The notes: generated by a model from the letters alone, not told the origin. A stretch of DNA of 64,000 bases from Flavobacteriaceae bacterium (GCA_027490305.1 JAIXYI010000063.1:32313-96312), one strand, 5' to 3'; positions 9,423 through 18,710 are shown, counted from the first letter of the stretch. Numbers and translations are program-made.

Positions 9423-10065
9423 GGGCCCATTCCCGAAGGACTTCCTTTCGTCCTATCGTTTGGGTAATGAGATCTTTATCGAGGTTGAGGCCGCGGGCTG
9501 GTGAGTATTCCCTTCCGTAAAAGATGATCTGTAGGTGCAGGTCGTTCCAGCGGTCTTTTGGAAACAGTTTCTTCGCATCCCGTTCTGTCTGCACGACGCT
9601 TTTGCCATCCGACAGTCCCCAGCGCCACATCAGTCGGTGTATATGGGTATCAACCGGAAAAGCGGGTACACCGAACGCCTGCGACATGACGACGCTCGCG
9701 GTTTTGTGTCCGACGGCGGGAAGCGCTTCCAATGCTTCAAAATCAGCCGGCACCTGTCCGTCGTATTGATCGAGCAATATTTGCGACAAACCGTATATTC
9801 CTTTTGATTTCATCGGCGAAAGCCCGCACGGACGGATGATATCCTGTATCGTATCCTGCCCCAACCGCACCATCGATTTCGGGTTATCGGCTTTCGCGAA
9901 CAACAAGGGTGTGATCTTGTTTACCCGTTCGTCTGTGCACTGGGCCGATAATAACACGGCAATCAGCAATGTGTATGGATCTTTATGGTCGAGTGGAATG
10001 GGTACTTCAGGGTATAATTCCTGTAGCGTATCCATTACAAAAGCGGCTTTTTCTTTCTTCGTCAT
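9400..10065 (-). CDS. nth: Endonuclease III (base-excision repair glycosylase/lyase)
   Basis: A 221-aa HhH-GPD DNA glycosylase that removes oxidised pyrimidines. The helix-hairpin-helix is at LPAVGHKTASVVM and the catalytic Asp follows in PVDTHIHR about 17 residues later; the catalytic Lys is the one in the helix-hairpin-helix segment. The four-cysteine iron-sulfur loop that closes most Nth proteins (C-x6-C-x2-C-x5-C) is not present: the C-terminal part reads YGREYSPARGLNLDKD, so this is an Fe-S-less member. I chose the ATG at 10065 (MTKKEKAAFV) rather than an upstream in-frame codon at 10101, because a consensus promoter ends 5 nt before it. That places the mRNA start almost at the ATG. Its stop codon lies inside the shared terminator. 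Confidence 0.92.
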   Translation of the reverse strand: MTKKEKAAFVMDTLQELYPEVPIPLDHKDPYTLLIAVLLSAQCTDERVNKITPLLFAKADNPKSMVRLGQDTIQDIIRPCGLSPMKSKGIYGLSQILLDQYDGQVPADFEALEALPAVGHKTASVVMSQAFGVPAFPVDTHIHRLMWRWGLSDGKSVVQTERDAKKLFPKDRWNDLHLQIIFYGREYSPARGLNLDKDLITQTIGRKEVLREWAQKKPAVK

Positions 10066-10069
10066 GGCG

Positions 10070-10101
10070 TAAAGATACGGCTTGTCAGAATCCGGATGCA
10101 A
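10070..10101 (-). promoter_or_regulatory. Promoter of nth (TTG-N21-TATCTTTA), nearly leaderless
   Basis: On the minus strand a TTG at 10101-10099 and TATCTTTA at 10077-10070 are 21 nt apart. The last base of the -7 box is A instead of G. The predicted start site falls within a few nt of the ATG at 10065. Confidence 0.6.
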
Positions 10102-10163
10102 GTGCTTTGGCGTACGCTTTATTCAACAATTGTTAATTCACATCCGTTGAGGATTTCGCGGTG

Positions 10164-10171
10164 TATCTTTG
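10164..10171 (+). promoter_or_regulatory. -7 box TATCTTTG before bcp, nearly leaderless
   Basis: An exact TAnnTTTG match ends 4 nt before the ATG at 10176, so the transcript should start at or close to the start codon. It decides the choice of start over the GTG at 10161, which would lie upstream of the transcription start. Confidence 0.6.
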
Positions 10172-10175
10172 TCGC

Positions 10176-10631
10176 ATGACACGATTCAGAAAAGGCGATA
10201 AAGCGCCAGATTTTAGCGGTATCGACCAAGACGGGGCCACGCATTCACTGGCCGATTACAAAGGAAAGAAGTTGGTCGTTTTCTTTTATCCGAAAGCCAA
10301 TACGCCCACCTGCACAGTGGAAGCCTGTAACCTGTCGGACAACTACAGCCGCCTTGAAAGCGCGGGCTATTCCATTTTAGGGGTAAGCGCCGATACACAG
10401 AAGGCACAGGCCGGTTTCCGCAAGAAATTCGGGTTTCCGTATCCGCTGATTGCCGATGTCGACAAGTCGGTAATCCAGGCATTTGACGTTTGGGGACCCA
10501 AGAAATTCATGGGACGGCTGTTTGACGGCATCCACCGCACGACGTTCGTCATCGACGAGAATGGTGTGTTGGAAGATGTCATCACCGATGTAAAAGCGAA
10601 GGAACACACGAACCAGATACTGGGGAGTTAG
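10176..10631 (+). CDS. bcp: Peroxiredoxin, BCP/PrxQ type (thiol peroxidase)
   Basis: A 151-aa cytosolic peroxidase that reduces hydrogen peroxide and organic peroxides with thioredoxin. The peroxidatic cysteine is in the motif TPTCTVEAC and the resolving cysteine is five residues later, the C-x4-C arrangement of atypical 2-Cys BCP proteins. The conserved Arg in the C-terminal half (IHRTTFVIDENG) is also present. The start MTRFRKGDKAPDF follows the promoter box by 4 nt. The gene is divergent from nth with about 110 bp between the start codons, and it converges on the 10641-13448 gene with only 9 bp between stop codons and no terminator hairpin. Confidence 0.92.
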   Translation: MTRFRKGDKAPDFSGIDQDGATHSLADYKGKKLVVFFYPKANTPTCTVEACNLSDNYSRLESAGYSILGVSADTQKAQAGFRKKFGFPYPLIADVDKSVIQAFDVWGPKKFMGRLFDGIHRTTFVIDENGVLEDVITDVKAKEHTNQILGS

Positions 10632-10640
10632 TCGATTTCC

Positions 10641-13448
10641 TTACAACCACTTCCGGGTAAACAGCGTAAACAGAATTTTCGGATTGAGCGTGAGCATAAT
10701 CCGAACACGCTGTTCGTACCCTTTTTGGGCGATTTCCCATCCGTTATTGGAGTAGACCGGGAAATAGAGTTCAAAGTAATCTGTCACCAGGTTCAACCGA
10801 ATCCCGCTGTCGTAGACAAACTGCGTCGGGATACCTTCGTTTTTCACCAAACCGATATCGCCATAGGCTTCGATCCAGTTCCAGATATTGAAGCTGACAT
10901 TGGCCGTGGTCAACCATTTGTTCGCATAGGGCGTGTCCAGTATCGATTTGAAGCCGCCTTCCGCAATGATGATCTGGCGGCTGAAGAACCCGCTGGTTTC
11001 GGAACGCCCATAATACTCAAAGTCGAACAGGTAGTCGGTCGGACGGTCGAGAGCAAAGCTGAAGAAGTCGGAATCGGTATTGCGATAGAGGAAGGTTCCG
11101 GCAAAAAGCCGCAGGTTGAATTGCCTATTATCGTTGAACAAACGACGGTAGCCGTATTCCCCGAAAGCTTTCCCGAATTTACCGGAAAACTGCAGGTCGG
11201 TGGTGAAACCGTGGTGGCGAATCGTTTCTGTTCTTGAGTCCGTATACCTTATATTAAGCACATTGTAGTTAATGGTTTCCTCGTCGGGTAAGACGACGTT
11301 CGACTTTTGACGGCCGACCATTACGTTCCGAATTAACAACAATTGCTGGCGATTGTCGCGGAAAGTACTTGGACGGAAGCGCATCCAGACGGCCGGATTG
11401 ATTTTGGTATACCGGGCATCGGGCGCGTAGTGGTAGACCGAACCGGCAAACTGGTACCGGATGTTGTAAAGCCGCGAGTCACGATTGTTTTGGTTGACCA
11501 CGAAACTGAAGTTGCCGATCAGCGATTGCTGTTTGAGTGACCAGATCGGGGTCACGTCGAACATGAAGGGTTTGTCGAGAATGGTGCGGTTGTACACGCG
11601 AATCCCCGGCGAGACACCGTCGTAGACATTGAAAACGGTGGTTGGAAGGTATAATAACTGGTTGTAATGCGGGTTTTCCAAATCCCGGAAAAAGGTGAAC
11701 TTGAACGGTTTGTCGCCTAAACGAAAGGGGCGGAGGGAACGGTAGTTGTTCCGTACGTTCATTTCCGGCATGTCGCTTTCATGGTTTATGGCCAGCCGAT
11801 CGGCACCCATACGCGCCATGGTGAAGGTGCTATCGGCCTTGATGTCGGTGATCCAGGTTTTGAAAACGACTTTTTTTCCTTTGAGTCCGTATACCGGCAC
11901 CGGGGCCACGACGTCCGATTTATTGCGAATGGTGAAGGTGACCGAGTCTTTTGTCTTCTGTGAATCGATAAACTTATAGTCGGCGATCCTGCGCGTGCTG
12001 ACCATCGTATCAAAGAACCAGTCGACTTTCTTGTCGGTATTCGTTTCCAAAAGCGACCGAAAACGCGGTGTCGCCTGATCGGATTGGTTGGCTTCTTTTA
12101 AAAAGGATGTAATCGTGTTGGCCAGGTTCTGAGATCCGATATACGATGCGAGATAGCGGAAGTTGAGTCCGGATCGGTACTTTGTCGCAATCTGTTCGTT
12201 GAATTTAATCAAATCACTCTTCGGTTCTCCGGCTGCCTGGTCGAGGTTCTTCCGCGCCATCAGCATGAAGAAATAGCTGTATTGTTCGTTGAAGGGAAGT
12301 TGCGTAATGGTATAGCCTTTCAGTAACTTACGTTTCGATACATTCCCCATCATCTTTGCATCCGGATAGAACGCGTCCATATACCGCATCATGGTATACA
12401 CCTGGATACCATCATATAGCCAATGGTCTTTTCTCGGATCGAGTTTGAGCGTATTGCGGAGGTAGGCGTTGAGATAGGTTTTGAGGAATTTGATTTCGTA
12501 GACGAAGTCGTTCTCAAACGGACTCAAGAAAGCCGGTAACTGGTTGAGTCCGTAAAACGGGTTCCGTTCGTAATCGGCCTGTGACACGACGATGTCGCCA
12601 TACGGATAGCGTCCGAGGCTATCGGCGACGAATTGCGTAATACGGTCGATGACGAGCGCCTTCGACACAGCATCCACTTTTCGCGCCCCCAAATCCGTCG
12701 ACACGACGCCCGTACTATTCCGGAACTGCTCGAAACGTGCCTGTGCATCCAGCCAAATGCCGAATCCTGTTCGCGCGCGGCCTTCGAGTTCAAACGATGT
12801 GCCGTTACCCGATACGTCAAGGTCGGAAAACACCCGACGGGGTTTCGTGAGGGTTAGCGTCAGTCGGTAATCGGTGGGGGCATTGGCAATATCGTCCGTA
12901 TTTTCATTACTGTAGCGTACAAAATCGGATCCGTCGAAACGGGCGGGCGCCAGGAAACAGTCCCGCAGGTAAAAACTTCCAGTGTTGCTGTAGCCAAAAT
13001 GGGTGAAGTCGTCGTTAGGAAGCTTAAGTAGATACCGCAAGGAAATGGTCACGCGACCACTGGCCAGCAGGGGAGCGGGGAGGGGTATTTCGATCACATC
13101 CGGATGCTCTTTTGACCGACGGAAGGAGACCGCCTGTCCGGCCACCGTCACCGACAGTTCCGTAGAGCCGCGTTCACGGGCTTTCGACAAATGGAAACTC
13201 CGAACGAACTCGTTCGAGAACCGTCGCGCCAAAGGAGTGTCTTTTCCCGAGTAGGCGTGGTTCCAGTCGTTTACTACAATATAGGTAAGTGTCTGTCCGG
13301 TGGTGTTCTCAAAATCCAGTTCCTGTTCAACCGCTGCCGTATGTGCGTCGACGTCGATGACGGCCGAAAGCTGCGTGCGGTGTTGAGCCCAGGCTCCAAA
13401 ACAGGATAGGGTACAGGCAAACCACACGTATAGATAATGCTTTCTCAA
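10641..13448 (-). CDS. M1-peptidase-like protein without zinc ligands, with C-terminal beta-barrel-like region
   Basis: A 935-aa exported protein. The best start is a TTG at 13448, which gives MRKHYLYVWF...GAWAQ, a clean Sec signal peptide; a longer frame from TTG 13487 would precede it with 13 polar residues, and there is no usable ATG. Residues about 20-260 are beta-rich like the N-terminal domain of M1 aminopeptidases, and residues about 270-480 resemble the peptidase domain (DYERNPFYGLNQLP, WLYDGIQVYTMMRYMDAFYP). However, where M1 enzymes carry HExxH the sequence reads YEIKFLKTYL, so zinc cannot be bound in the normal way. The last 300 residues show alternating strands ending in an aromatic-rich segment closing with W-L, as in outer-membrane barrels. 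The function is unknown; a scaffold or pseudoenzyme at the outer membrane is possible. Confidence 0.75.
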   Translation of the reverse strand: MRKHYLYVWFACTLSCFGAWAQHRTQLSAVIDVDAHTAAVEQELDFENTTGQTLTYIVVNDWNHAYSGKDTPLARRFSNEFVRSFHLSKARERGSTELSVTVAGQAVSFRRSKEHPDVIEIPLPAPLLASGRVTISLRYLLKLPNDDFTHFGYSNTGSFYLRDCFLAPARFDGSDFVRYSNENTDDIANAPTDYRLTLTLTKPRRVFSDLDVSGNGTSFELEGRARTGFGIWLDAQARFEQFRNSTGVVSTDLGARKVDAVSKALVIDRITQFVADSLGRYPYGDIVVSQADYERNPFYGLNQLPAFLSPFENDFVYEIKFLKTYLNAYLRNTLKLDPRKDHWLYDGIQVYTMMRYMDAFYPDAKMMGNVSKRKLLKGYTITQLPFNEQYSYFFMLMARKNLDQAAGEPKSDLIKFNEQIATKYRSGLNFRYLASYIGSQNLANTITSFLKEANQSDQATPRFRSLLETNTDKKVDWFFDTMVSTRRIADYKFIDSQKTKDSVTFTIRNKSDVVAPVPVYGLKGKKVVFKTWITDIKADSTFTMARMGADRLAINHESDMPEMNVRNNYRSLRPFRLGDKPFKFTFFRDLENPHYNQLLYLPTTVFNVYDGVSPGIRVYNRTILDKPFMFDVTPIWSLKQQSLIGNFSFVVNQNNRDSRLYNIRYQFAGSVYHYAPDARYTKINPAVWMRFRPSTFRDNRQQLLLIRNVMVGRQKSNVVLPDEETINYNVLNIRYTDSRTETIRHHGFTTDLQFSGKFGKAFGEYGYRRLFNDNRQFNLRLFAGTFLYRNTDSDFFSFALDRPTDYLFDFEYYGRSETSGFFSRQIIIAEGGFKSILDTPYANKWLTTANVSFNIWNWIEAYGDIGLVKNEGIPTQFVYDSGIRLNLVTDYFELYFPVYSNNGWEIAQKGYEQRVRIMLTLNPKILFTLFTRKWL

Positions 13449-13518
13449 AACAACAGACTGACACTTGGAGGATGCGTATCCTCGCAAAAGGTTGGCTCGT
13501 GATACGGAATCACGGGCA

Positions 13519-14247
13519 TTAGAAGTTCGGGCTCAGGGTGTATTTCTTGTAGAAATTGTCGAGTACTTGCACGACTTCTTCCTCTGTATCCACAATCCGG
13601 AACAGGTTCATGTCTTCCGGGCTGACCGTCCGGAATTTCTCTACCAACACCGATTGCACCCAGTCGAGGAGGCCCTGCCAGTAGTCCTTCCCCACCAAAA
13701 TAACCGGAAATTTCGCCACTTTCTTCGTCTGGATCAGCGTCAACGCTTCGAACATCTCATCGAGTGTGCCGAAGCCGCCGGGCATGACGACAAAGCCTTG
13801 GGAGTACTTCACAAACATGACTTTACGCACGAAGAAATAGTCGAAGTTCAGGTTTTTATCCCGGTCAATATACGGGTTATAGTGCTGTTCAAAAGGCAGT
13901 TCGATGTTGAGTCCGACCGACGTGCCACCGCCACGATGGGCACCTTTGTTGCCGGCTTCCATAATACCTGGGCCGCCGCCGGTAATTACGCCGTAGCCCG
14001 CCGCGCTGATTTTATGGGCAATGCGCTCGGCTAATTGGTAGTAATGATCTTCTGGCTTGGTGCGCGCCGATCCGAAAATCGAAACGCAAGGCCCGATCCG
14101 TCCCATGGTTTCAAAACCATTCACGAATTCGGCCATAATCTTGAAAATCGCCCACGAATCGTTGGTGCGGATTTCCTGCCAGGTTTTTTGTTTCAATCGG
14201 TCACGAATGACTTTGTCTTCGTCGTTATCGAAATCTTCTAAACGCAT
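13519..14247 (-). CDS. LOG-family protein (TIGR00730-type, cytokinin riboside phosphoribohydrolase-like)
   Basis: A 242-aa cytosolic protein with the two signature motifs of the LOG/lysine-decarboxylase-like family: PGGFGTLDEMFE (written PGGxGTxxE in the family) and GGGPGIMEAGNKGAHRGGG before it. Known members remove the base from nucleoside monophosphates (LOG) or act on nucleotides such as AMP; several were wrongly named lysine decarboxylases. The N-terminal extension of about 60 residues (MRLEDFDNDEDK...) is typical of the larger subgroup. The gene lies 118 nt downstream of uvrA2 and 70 nt upstream of the M1-like gene, all on the minus strand. A 7-bp-period repeat array touches its start codon. 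Confidence 0.88.
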   Translation of the reverse strand: MRLEDFDNDEDKVIRDRLKQKTWQEIRTNDSWAIFKIMAEFVNGFETMGRIGPCVSIFGSARTKPEDHYYQLAERIAHKISAAGYGVITGGGPGIMEAGNKGAHRGGGTSVGLNIELPFEQHYNPYIDRDKNLNFDYFFVRKVMFVKYSQGFVVMPGGFGTLDEMFEALTLIQTKKVAKFPVILVGKDYWQGLLDWVQSVLVEKFRTVSPEDMNLFRIVDTEEEVVQVLDNFYKKYTLSPNF

Positions 14248-14290
14248 AGTTTGTAATTAACAATGAACAATGTACGATGAACAATGGTTG
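14248..14290. repeat. Heptamer array (AACAATG-like) at the start of the LOG gene
   Basis: About five degenerate 7-bp units (AACAATG, AACAATG with changes) run up to the LOG start codon. On the coding strand the sequence is T-rich and poor in G. A weaker CTAACCT/AACTCCT-type stretch follows near 14325-14347. Confidence 0.6.
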
Positions 14291-14365
14291 GGGCGCCTAA
14301 CATCCAAAATTAAAAATCAGCATCTAACCTAGTTCCTAACTCCTAAATTTTCCGCCCAAACCCGG

Positions 14366-17200
14366 CTAAGATAACTCTTTTGTCAGAAAACGGGCCGTAT
14401 GGCTGTTTTTATTTTTGGCTACCTGCTCGGGTGTCCCGACGGCAACTACCTGTCCGCCGCCTTTGCCGCCTTCGGGTCCGATATCGATGATATGGTCGGC
14501 GAGTTTGATGACGTCGAGGTTGTGTTCGATAATGAGCACGGTGTTGCCTTTGTCGACCAGTTTGGTAATGACTTCCATCAACACCCGGATGTCTTCAAAA
14601 TGGAGACCGGTCGTCGGTTCGTCTAATATATAAAAGGTGTTACCGGTGTCTTTCTTAGCCAGTTCGCCGGCAAGTTTGATGCGCTGTGCCTCGCCCCCCG
14701 ATAGTGTCGTACTTTGTTGCCCGAGGGTGATATAGCCCAGGCCGACATCCTGTATTGTCTTGATCTTCCGGAAGATTTTCGGGATATTTTCAAAGAAAGG
14801 CACGGCTTCGTCGACCGTCATGTCCAGCACATCCGAAATCGACTTGCCTTTATAGCGAATCTCCAGTGTTTCGCGGTTGAAACGACGGCCCTGGCAGGTT
14901 TCGCATTCCACATACACATCCGGCAGGAAGTTCATTTCGATGGTACGCACGCCCGAGCCTTCGCAGGTTTCACAACGGCCACCTTTGACGTTGAAGCTGA
15001 AACGTCCGGCTTTGTAGCCGCGTATCATACTTTCGGGCGTCATGGTGAACAGGTTGCGGATCTCTGAAAACACCTCCGTATAGGTTGCCGGATTCGAACG
15101 GGGCGTTCGTCCAATCGGACTCTGGTCGATGTCGATGACTTTGTCGATATGTTCGAGTCCCTCGATTTTTTTAAACGGCTGCGGCTTTTTCACCCCATTG
15201 AAGAAATGCTCGTTCAGGATCGGATAGAGGGTTTCGTTGATCAACGTCGACTTTCCGCTGCCCGACACACCTGTCACGCAAATCAGCGTTCCGAGTGGCA
15301 ACTCAATGCTGACATTTTTAAGATTGTTTCCTGTGGCGCCGGTGAGTTTGAGCTTTTTGCCATTTCCTTTCCGGCGTTCTTTCGGTATTTCGATTTTCAT
15401 CGTGCCGTTCAGGTAGCGCGCTGTCATGGTATCGCCCGACAACAGCTCTTTGGGCGTGCCGGCACTGATGATCTCGCCGCCGTATTTACCGGCTTTTGGG
15501 CCGATGTCGACCACGTAATCCGCGCGCTCGATCATGTCTTTGTCGTGTTCGACCACTAATATCGAGTTTCCGATATCGCGCAATGATTCGAGTGAGGCGA
15601 TGAGTTTTTCGTTATCGCGTTGGTGCAGTCCGATACTCGGTTCGTCCAATATATATAGTACACCCACGAGTTGCGACCCGATTTGTGTGGCCAGTCGAAT
15701 CCGTTGGGCCTCACCACCCGACAGCGTCCGTGAACCCCGTTCGAGTGCGAGGTAGTCGAGTCCGACATTCATCAGAAAGTCGAGTCGGTCACGGATTTCC
15801 TTCACGATTTCCGTTCCGATGATTTTCTGTTTTTCTGTTAGATGCGACGGCAATTCGTGGAACCACGCCGTCAGGTCGGAAATATCAAACGCCGACAGCT
15901 CCGCGATGTTCTGTCCGTTTACCCGAAAGTACAGCGCTTCTTTGCGAAGGCGGCTTCCGTTGCAGACGGGGCATTTGATCTCGTCCATGAATTCCTTGGC
16001 CCATCGCCGTATCGTCGACGATCCGCTTTCATCGTATTGGTTCCGGATGAATTCCGCAATCCCTTCAAATTCGATTTTGTATTCCTTGGTAACACCCAAC
16101 GTCTTCGATTCAATGGCGAATTTATCGCGTCCGCCGTTGAGGATGATATCGATTGCTTCTTCTGAAATCTTCTCGATGGGATCCGTGATCTTGAATCCAA
16201 AACGCTCGCCGATGATCTCCAATTGTTTGAAAATCCACGAGGGTTTGTATTCTCCCAACGGCGCGAAACCACCCTGTTTGATCGACAGTTTTGGGTTGGG
16301 GATGATCTTGGCGAGGTTGATCTGGTTCACCGTCCCGAGCCCGCTGCAATGTTCACAGGCACCCTTCGGTGAGTTGAACGAAAAGAGGTTTGGTTCGGGG
16401 TTCGGGTAGGAGACACCGGTAGACGGACACATGAGGTTCCGGCTGAAAAACCGAAGCGTATTGTCGTCCTGGTCGAGTACCATCATCACATTGTCGCCGT
16501 GGTTCATCGCGATTCCGATGCTGTCGGACAGGCGTTTGTCGACCTCGGCGCTGTCGTCGACTGCAATCCGGTCGATGACGATTTCGATGTCGTGGGTTTT
16601 ATACCGGTCGAGTTTCATCCCGGTCGTGATTTCCTTCAGTTCACCGTCGATGCGTGCGCGTACGAAACCCTGTTTGGCGATTTGCACAAACAGTTCGCCG
16701 TAGTGTCCTTTTCGCGCCCGCACGACCGGGGCCAGGATGTTGATACGGCGTCCTGCAAACTGCGACAAAATGAGTTGTTTGATCTGTTCGTCGCTGTAGC
16801 TCACCATTTTCTCGCCCGTGTTGTAACTGTAGGCGTCGCCCGCCCGGGCAAAGAGAAGCCGCAGGAAGTCGTAGATTTCGGTAATGGTGCCGACGGTCGA
16901 ACGCGGACTCCGGCTTGTCGTCTTCTGTTCAATGGCAATGACCGGTGAGAGTCCGTCGATCTTGTCGACATCCGGACGTTCGAGTCCACCGAGGAACTGC
17001 CGGGCATAGGCAGAAAACGTCTCCACATAGCGGCGTTGTCCTTCCGCATAAATGGTATCGAAGGCCAGTGACGACTTCCCTGAGCCCGAAAGGCCCGTAA
17101 TCACGACCAACTGGTCGCGCGGAATGGACACGTCTATATTTTTGAGATTGTGGGCGCGGGCGCCGAGCACCTCTATGCAGTTATCGGTATCAGGTTTCAT
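14366..17200 (-). CDS. uvrA: Excinuclease ABC subunit A (second UvrA paralogue, canonical type)
   Basis: A 944-aa UvrA with all hallmarks: Walker [10 protein letters not shown] and GVSGSGKST, signatures LSGGEAQR twice, Walker B ILDEPS and ILDEPT, and zinc-finger CxxC pairs CEHC, CPVC, CETC and CETC. The insertion domain and length match the E. coli protein, so this is probably the main repair UvrA. It starts at ATG 17200 ([20 protein letters not shown]), with a TACCTTTG box 20 nt upstream. The two UvrA genes lie 6 kb apart on the same strand but are clearly diverged, which argues for long-standing paralogues and not a tandem copy. Confidence 0.95.
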   Translation of the reverse strand: MKPDTDNCIEVLGARAHNLKNIDVSIPRDQLVVITGLSGSGKSSLAFDTIYAEGQRRYVETFSAYARQFLGGLERPDVDKIDGLSPVIAIEQKTTSRSPRSTVGTITEIYDFLRLLFARAGDAYSYNTGEKMVSYSDEQIKQLILSQFAGRRINILAPVVRARKGHYGELFVQIAKQGFVRARIDGELKEITTGMKLDRYKTHDIEIVIDRIAVDDSAEVDKRLSDSIGIAMNHGDNVMMVLDQDDNTLRFFSRNLMCPSTGVSYPNPEPNLFSFNSPKGACEHCSGLGTVNQINLAKIIPNPKLSIKQGGFAPLGEYKPSWIFKQLEIIGERFGFKITDPIEKISEEAIDIILNGGRDKFAIESKTLGVTKEYKIEFEGIAEFIRNQYDESGSSTIRRWAKEFMDEIKCPVCNGSRLRKEALYFRVNGQNIAELSAFDISDLTAWFHELPSHLTEKQKIIGTEIVKEIRDRLDFLMNVGLDYLALERGSRTLSGGEAQRIRLATQIGSQLVGVLYILDEPSIGLHQRDNEKLIASLESLRDIGNSILVVEHDKDMIERADYVVDIGPKAGKYGGEIISAGTPKELLSGDTMTARYLNGTMKIEIPKERRKGNGKKLKLTGATGNNLKNVSIELPLGTLICVTGVSGSGKSTLINETLYPILNEHFFNGVKKPQPFKKIEGLEHIDKVIDIDQSPIGRTPRSNPATYTEVFSEIRNLFTMTPESMIRGYKAGRFSFNVKGGRCETCEGSGVRTIEMNFLPDVYVECETCQGRRFNRETLEIRYKGKSISDVLDMTVDEAVPFFENIPKIFRKIKTIQDVGLGYITLGQQSTTLSGGEAQRIKLAGELAKKDTGNTFYILDEPTTGLHFEDIRVLMEVITKLVDKGNTVLIIEHNLDVIKLADHIIDIGPEGGKGGGQVVAVGTPEQVAKNKNSHTARFLTKELS

Positions 17201-17219
17201 AGCGAGGAAAAACGAAGTG

Positions 17220-17227
17220 CAAAGGTA
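17220..17227 (-). promoter_or_regulatory. -7 box TACCTTTG for the second uvrA
   Basis: Exact TAnnTTTG on the minus strand, 20 nt before the ATG at 17200, giving a leader of roughly 12-15 nt. The same TACCTTTG octamer precedes the first uvrA. Confidence 0.6.
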
Positions 17228-17301
17228 CGGGTTTCACGGGTGAAAGTAAAGCCGGACGCAAGAAGCCTTACAGGGGATAAAAACTAAAAAAATGCTAAAT
17301 T

Positions 17302-17333
17302 TTGCTATCGCTTAAACCCCATTGGTAGATTTG
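17302..17333 (+). promoter_or_regulatory. Promoter of the 17368 gene (TTG-N21-TAGATTTG)
   Basis: TTG at 17302-17304, 21-nt spacer, TAGATTTG at 17326-17333. The predicted leader to ATG 17368 is about 28 nt. Confidence 0.75.
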
Positions 17334-17367
17334 TATCTTAGAAGCAGAATTTAGAAAAACAATCATT

Positions 17368-17757
17368 ATGAAAAACGTCAGAACTGTTCTCGCTGCCTTC
17401 GCCGTTTTGTTTGCCGTAGCCGGCACGCAGGCGCAGGAACTTAAGAAAGCCACTCCTAACCGCGCTGCGATGAAAGCGGCCAAAGAAAGCGTCGATGCCG
17501 AGTTGCAACTCACGCCGGAGCAAAAAACCAAAATGGATGCGATCCGTAAGAAGTATGTGGAAAAGGCACGTGACCTGAAAAGCGGCGAGCGCGAAGAGCG
17601 TCGCAAGCAGATGATGGCGCTGCACGATGAACGCGATGCAGAGGTGAAATCGATCCTTACGGAAGAGCAATACAAAAAGTTCATCGAGTTCCGCAAGAAA
17701 CGCAAGGAAGAGATAAAGGAAAAGATGGAGGAGAAGCGAAAAGAAAAGGTTAATTAA
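17368..17757 (+). CDS. Exported Spy/CpxP-like helical protein
   Basis: A 129-aa protein with a Sec signal peptide (MKNVRTVLAAFAVLFAVAGTQAQ, cleavage after AQA) and a mature part that is almost all charged helix. It contains the pattern LTPEQKTKMDAI...LTEEQYKKFIEFRKKRKEE, i.e. two L-T-x-x-Q repeats as in the LTXXQ/Spy family of periplasmic chaperones and metal or envelope-stress sensors. The last 25 residues are nearly all K, E and R. The gene has a full promoter and its own strong terminator, so it is monocistronic. A chaperone role is inferred from family resemblance only. Confidence 0.75.
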   Translation: MKNVRTVLAAFAVLFAVAGTQAQELKKATPNRAAMKAAKESVDAELQLTPEQKTKMDAIRKKYVEKARDLKSGEREERRKQMMALHDERDAEVKSILTEEQYKKFIEFRKKRKEEIKEKMEEKRKEKVN

Positions 17758-17762
17758 GAAGG

Positions 17763-17788
17763 AGCCGCTCGATTGAGCGGCTTTTTTG
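17763..17788 (+). terminator. Terminator of the 17368-17757 gene
   Basis: Perfect 8-bp stem AGCCGCTC/GAGCGGCT (17763-17770 and 17775-17782) with a GATT loop and six Ts, 6 nt after the stop codon. Confidence 0.92.
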
Positions 17789-17789
17789 T

Positions 17790-18196
17790 TGGCTGATTAT
17801 AGGGAGTAGTAAGAAGCTGTCACATTGATACGCTTTATTTCATATATCCTTCTTTTGTCTTGACACAAAAGAAGCAAAAGTTCAAGCGCTTGGTTCGTTC
17901 GGCGACCAGCCAATCCTTTGTTCCGGAAATAAAATAAACTCGCTGGCGCTCAGACAGTATTTTATTTCTACGGAACTGCGGGATGGCCGGTGCCCGCCTG
18001 CCACGAACCTATGCGCAGGTCTACGCATTGGGGTTTGTTCCAGCAGGAAGTGTCTTTTTACGGAGTTTTGAACGTTGACTAAAAACATTCGATTCGAAAA
18101 TCCTGTAATAACATCGCAGAACCGTGTAAGGAGAAAATCCGTACATAACATCAAATTTGTAAAAGAACGGAAGCGAAACCCTGACGGACGTGAATC
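17790..18196. repeat. Gene-free region with structured palindromic repeats
   Basis: No convincing gene lies here. Two strong inverted repeats do: a 10-bp perfect stem with a CTTGAC loop at 17849-17874 (CTTCTTTTGT / ACAAAAGAAG), and an 11-bp perfect stem at 17926-17936 / 17958-17968 (GAAATAAAATA / TATTTTATTTC) around a 21-nt loop. Between and after them the sequence is GC-rich and includes a GC-rich block near 17975-18000. Neither stem is followed by a T-run, so they are not simple terminators. From memory, similar sequences recur between genes in flavobacterial genomes; this could not be tested here. Confidence 0.55.
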
Positions 18197-18640
18197 ATGT
18201 ATGAAAGTGCCAACATCCGTATACTGCTTGCCGACGACGATGGTGACGACCGCTATTTCTTTCGAACCGCATTGGAGGAAATGAACCTGACGTCCGACTT
18301 TTCGACGGTGAAGGACGGGCTCGATCTCATGGGGTATCTCCACAAGGCCGATACGCTTCCGGATATTCTGTTCCTTGACCTGCATATGCCGAAGAAGTCG
18401 GGCTGGGAGTGTCTTCGCGACATTCGAAGCAGTCCGAAATTCGACACCGTTTGTATCGCGATCTATTCGAATCTGGGTTCGGATGAACAGATTGAGGAGA
18501 TACTCGACGAAGGTGCCAACATCTACTTCAATAAACCGGATGGGATGGAGGGCATCAAGGAAATGATACGGCAGGTCATTCGGGTGTATCGCTATTACCC
18601 GAACCTGGGCGCCGATGAAGAGGCTTTCCTCTTCAGTTGA
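18197..18640 (+). CDS. Response regulator, receiver domain only
   Basis: A 147-aa single-domain receiver. The acidic pocket is at DDD (residues 13-15), the phosphoacceptor is Asp61 (ILFLDLHMPKKSGWE), the switch Ser is in IAIYSN (residue 91) and the conserved Lys is 113 (FNKPD). There is no DNA-binding domain, so it acts through protein contacts, for example with a phytochrome-like or hybrid kinase encoded elsewhere, as is common for this RcpA-like type (DDDGDDR at the N terminus). No kinase gene is in the window. The upstream 400 bp lack an exact TAnnTTTG box; the nearest resemblance is CAAATTTG near 18151. A weak terminator follows at 18677. Confidence 0.9.
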   Translation: MYESANIRILLADDDGDDRYFFRTALEEMNLTSDFSTVKDGLDLMGYLHKADTLPDILFLDLHMPKKSGWECLRDIRSSPKFDTVCIAIYSNLGSDEQIEEILDEGANIYFNKPDGMEGIKEMIRQVIRVYRYYPNLGADEEAFLFS

Positions 18641-18676
18641 TTTTGGAATCATGTTTTGTTTTGTTTTAATACGCCG

Positions 18677-18702
18677 AAGCCCGGACGCTTGTTCGGGCTT
18701 TG
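18677..18702 (+). terminator. Probable terminator after the response regulator
   Basis: 7-bp stem AAGCCCG (18677-18683) / CGGGCTT (18694-18700) with a 10-nt loop and only three Ts after it. It lies 37 nt downstream of the stop codon. Confidence 0.6.
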
Positions 18703-18710
18703 GTATTGTG

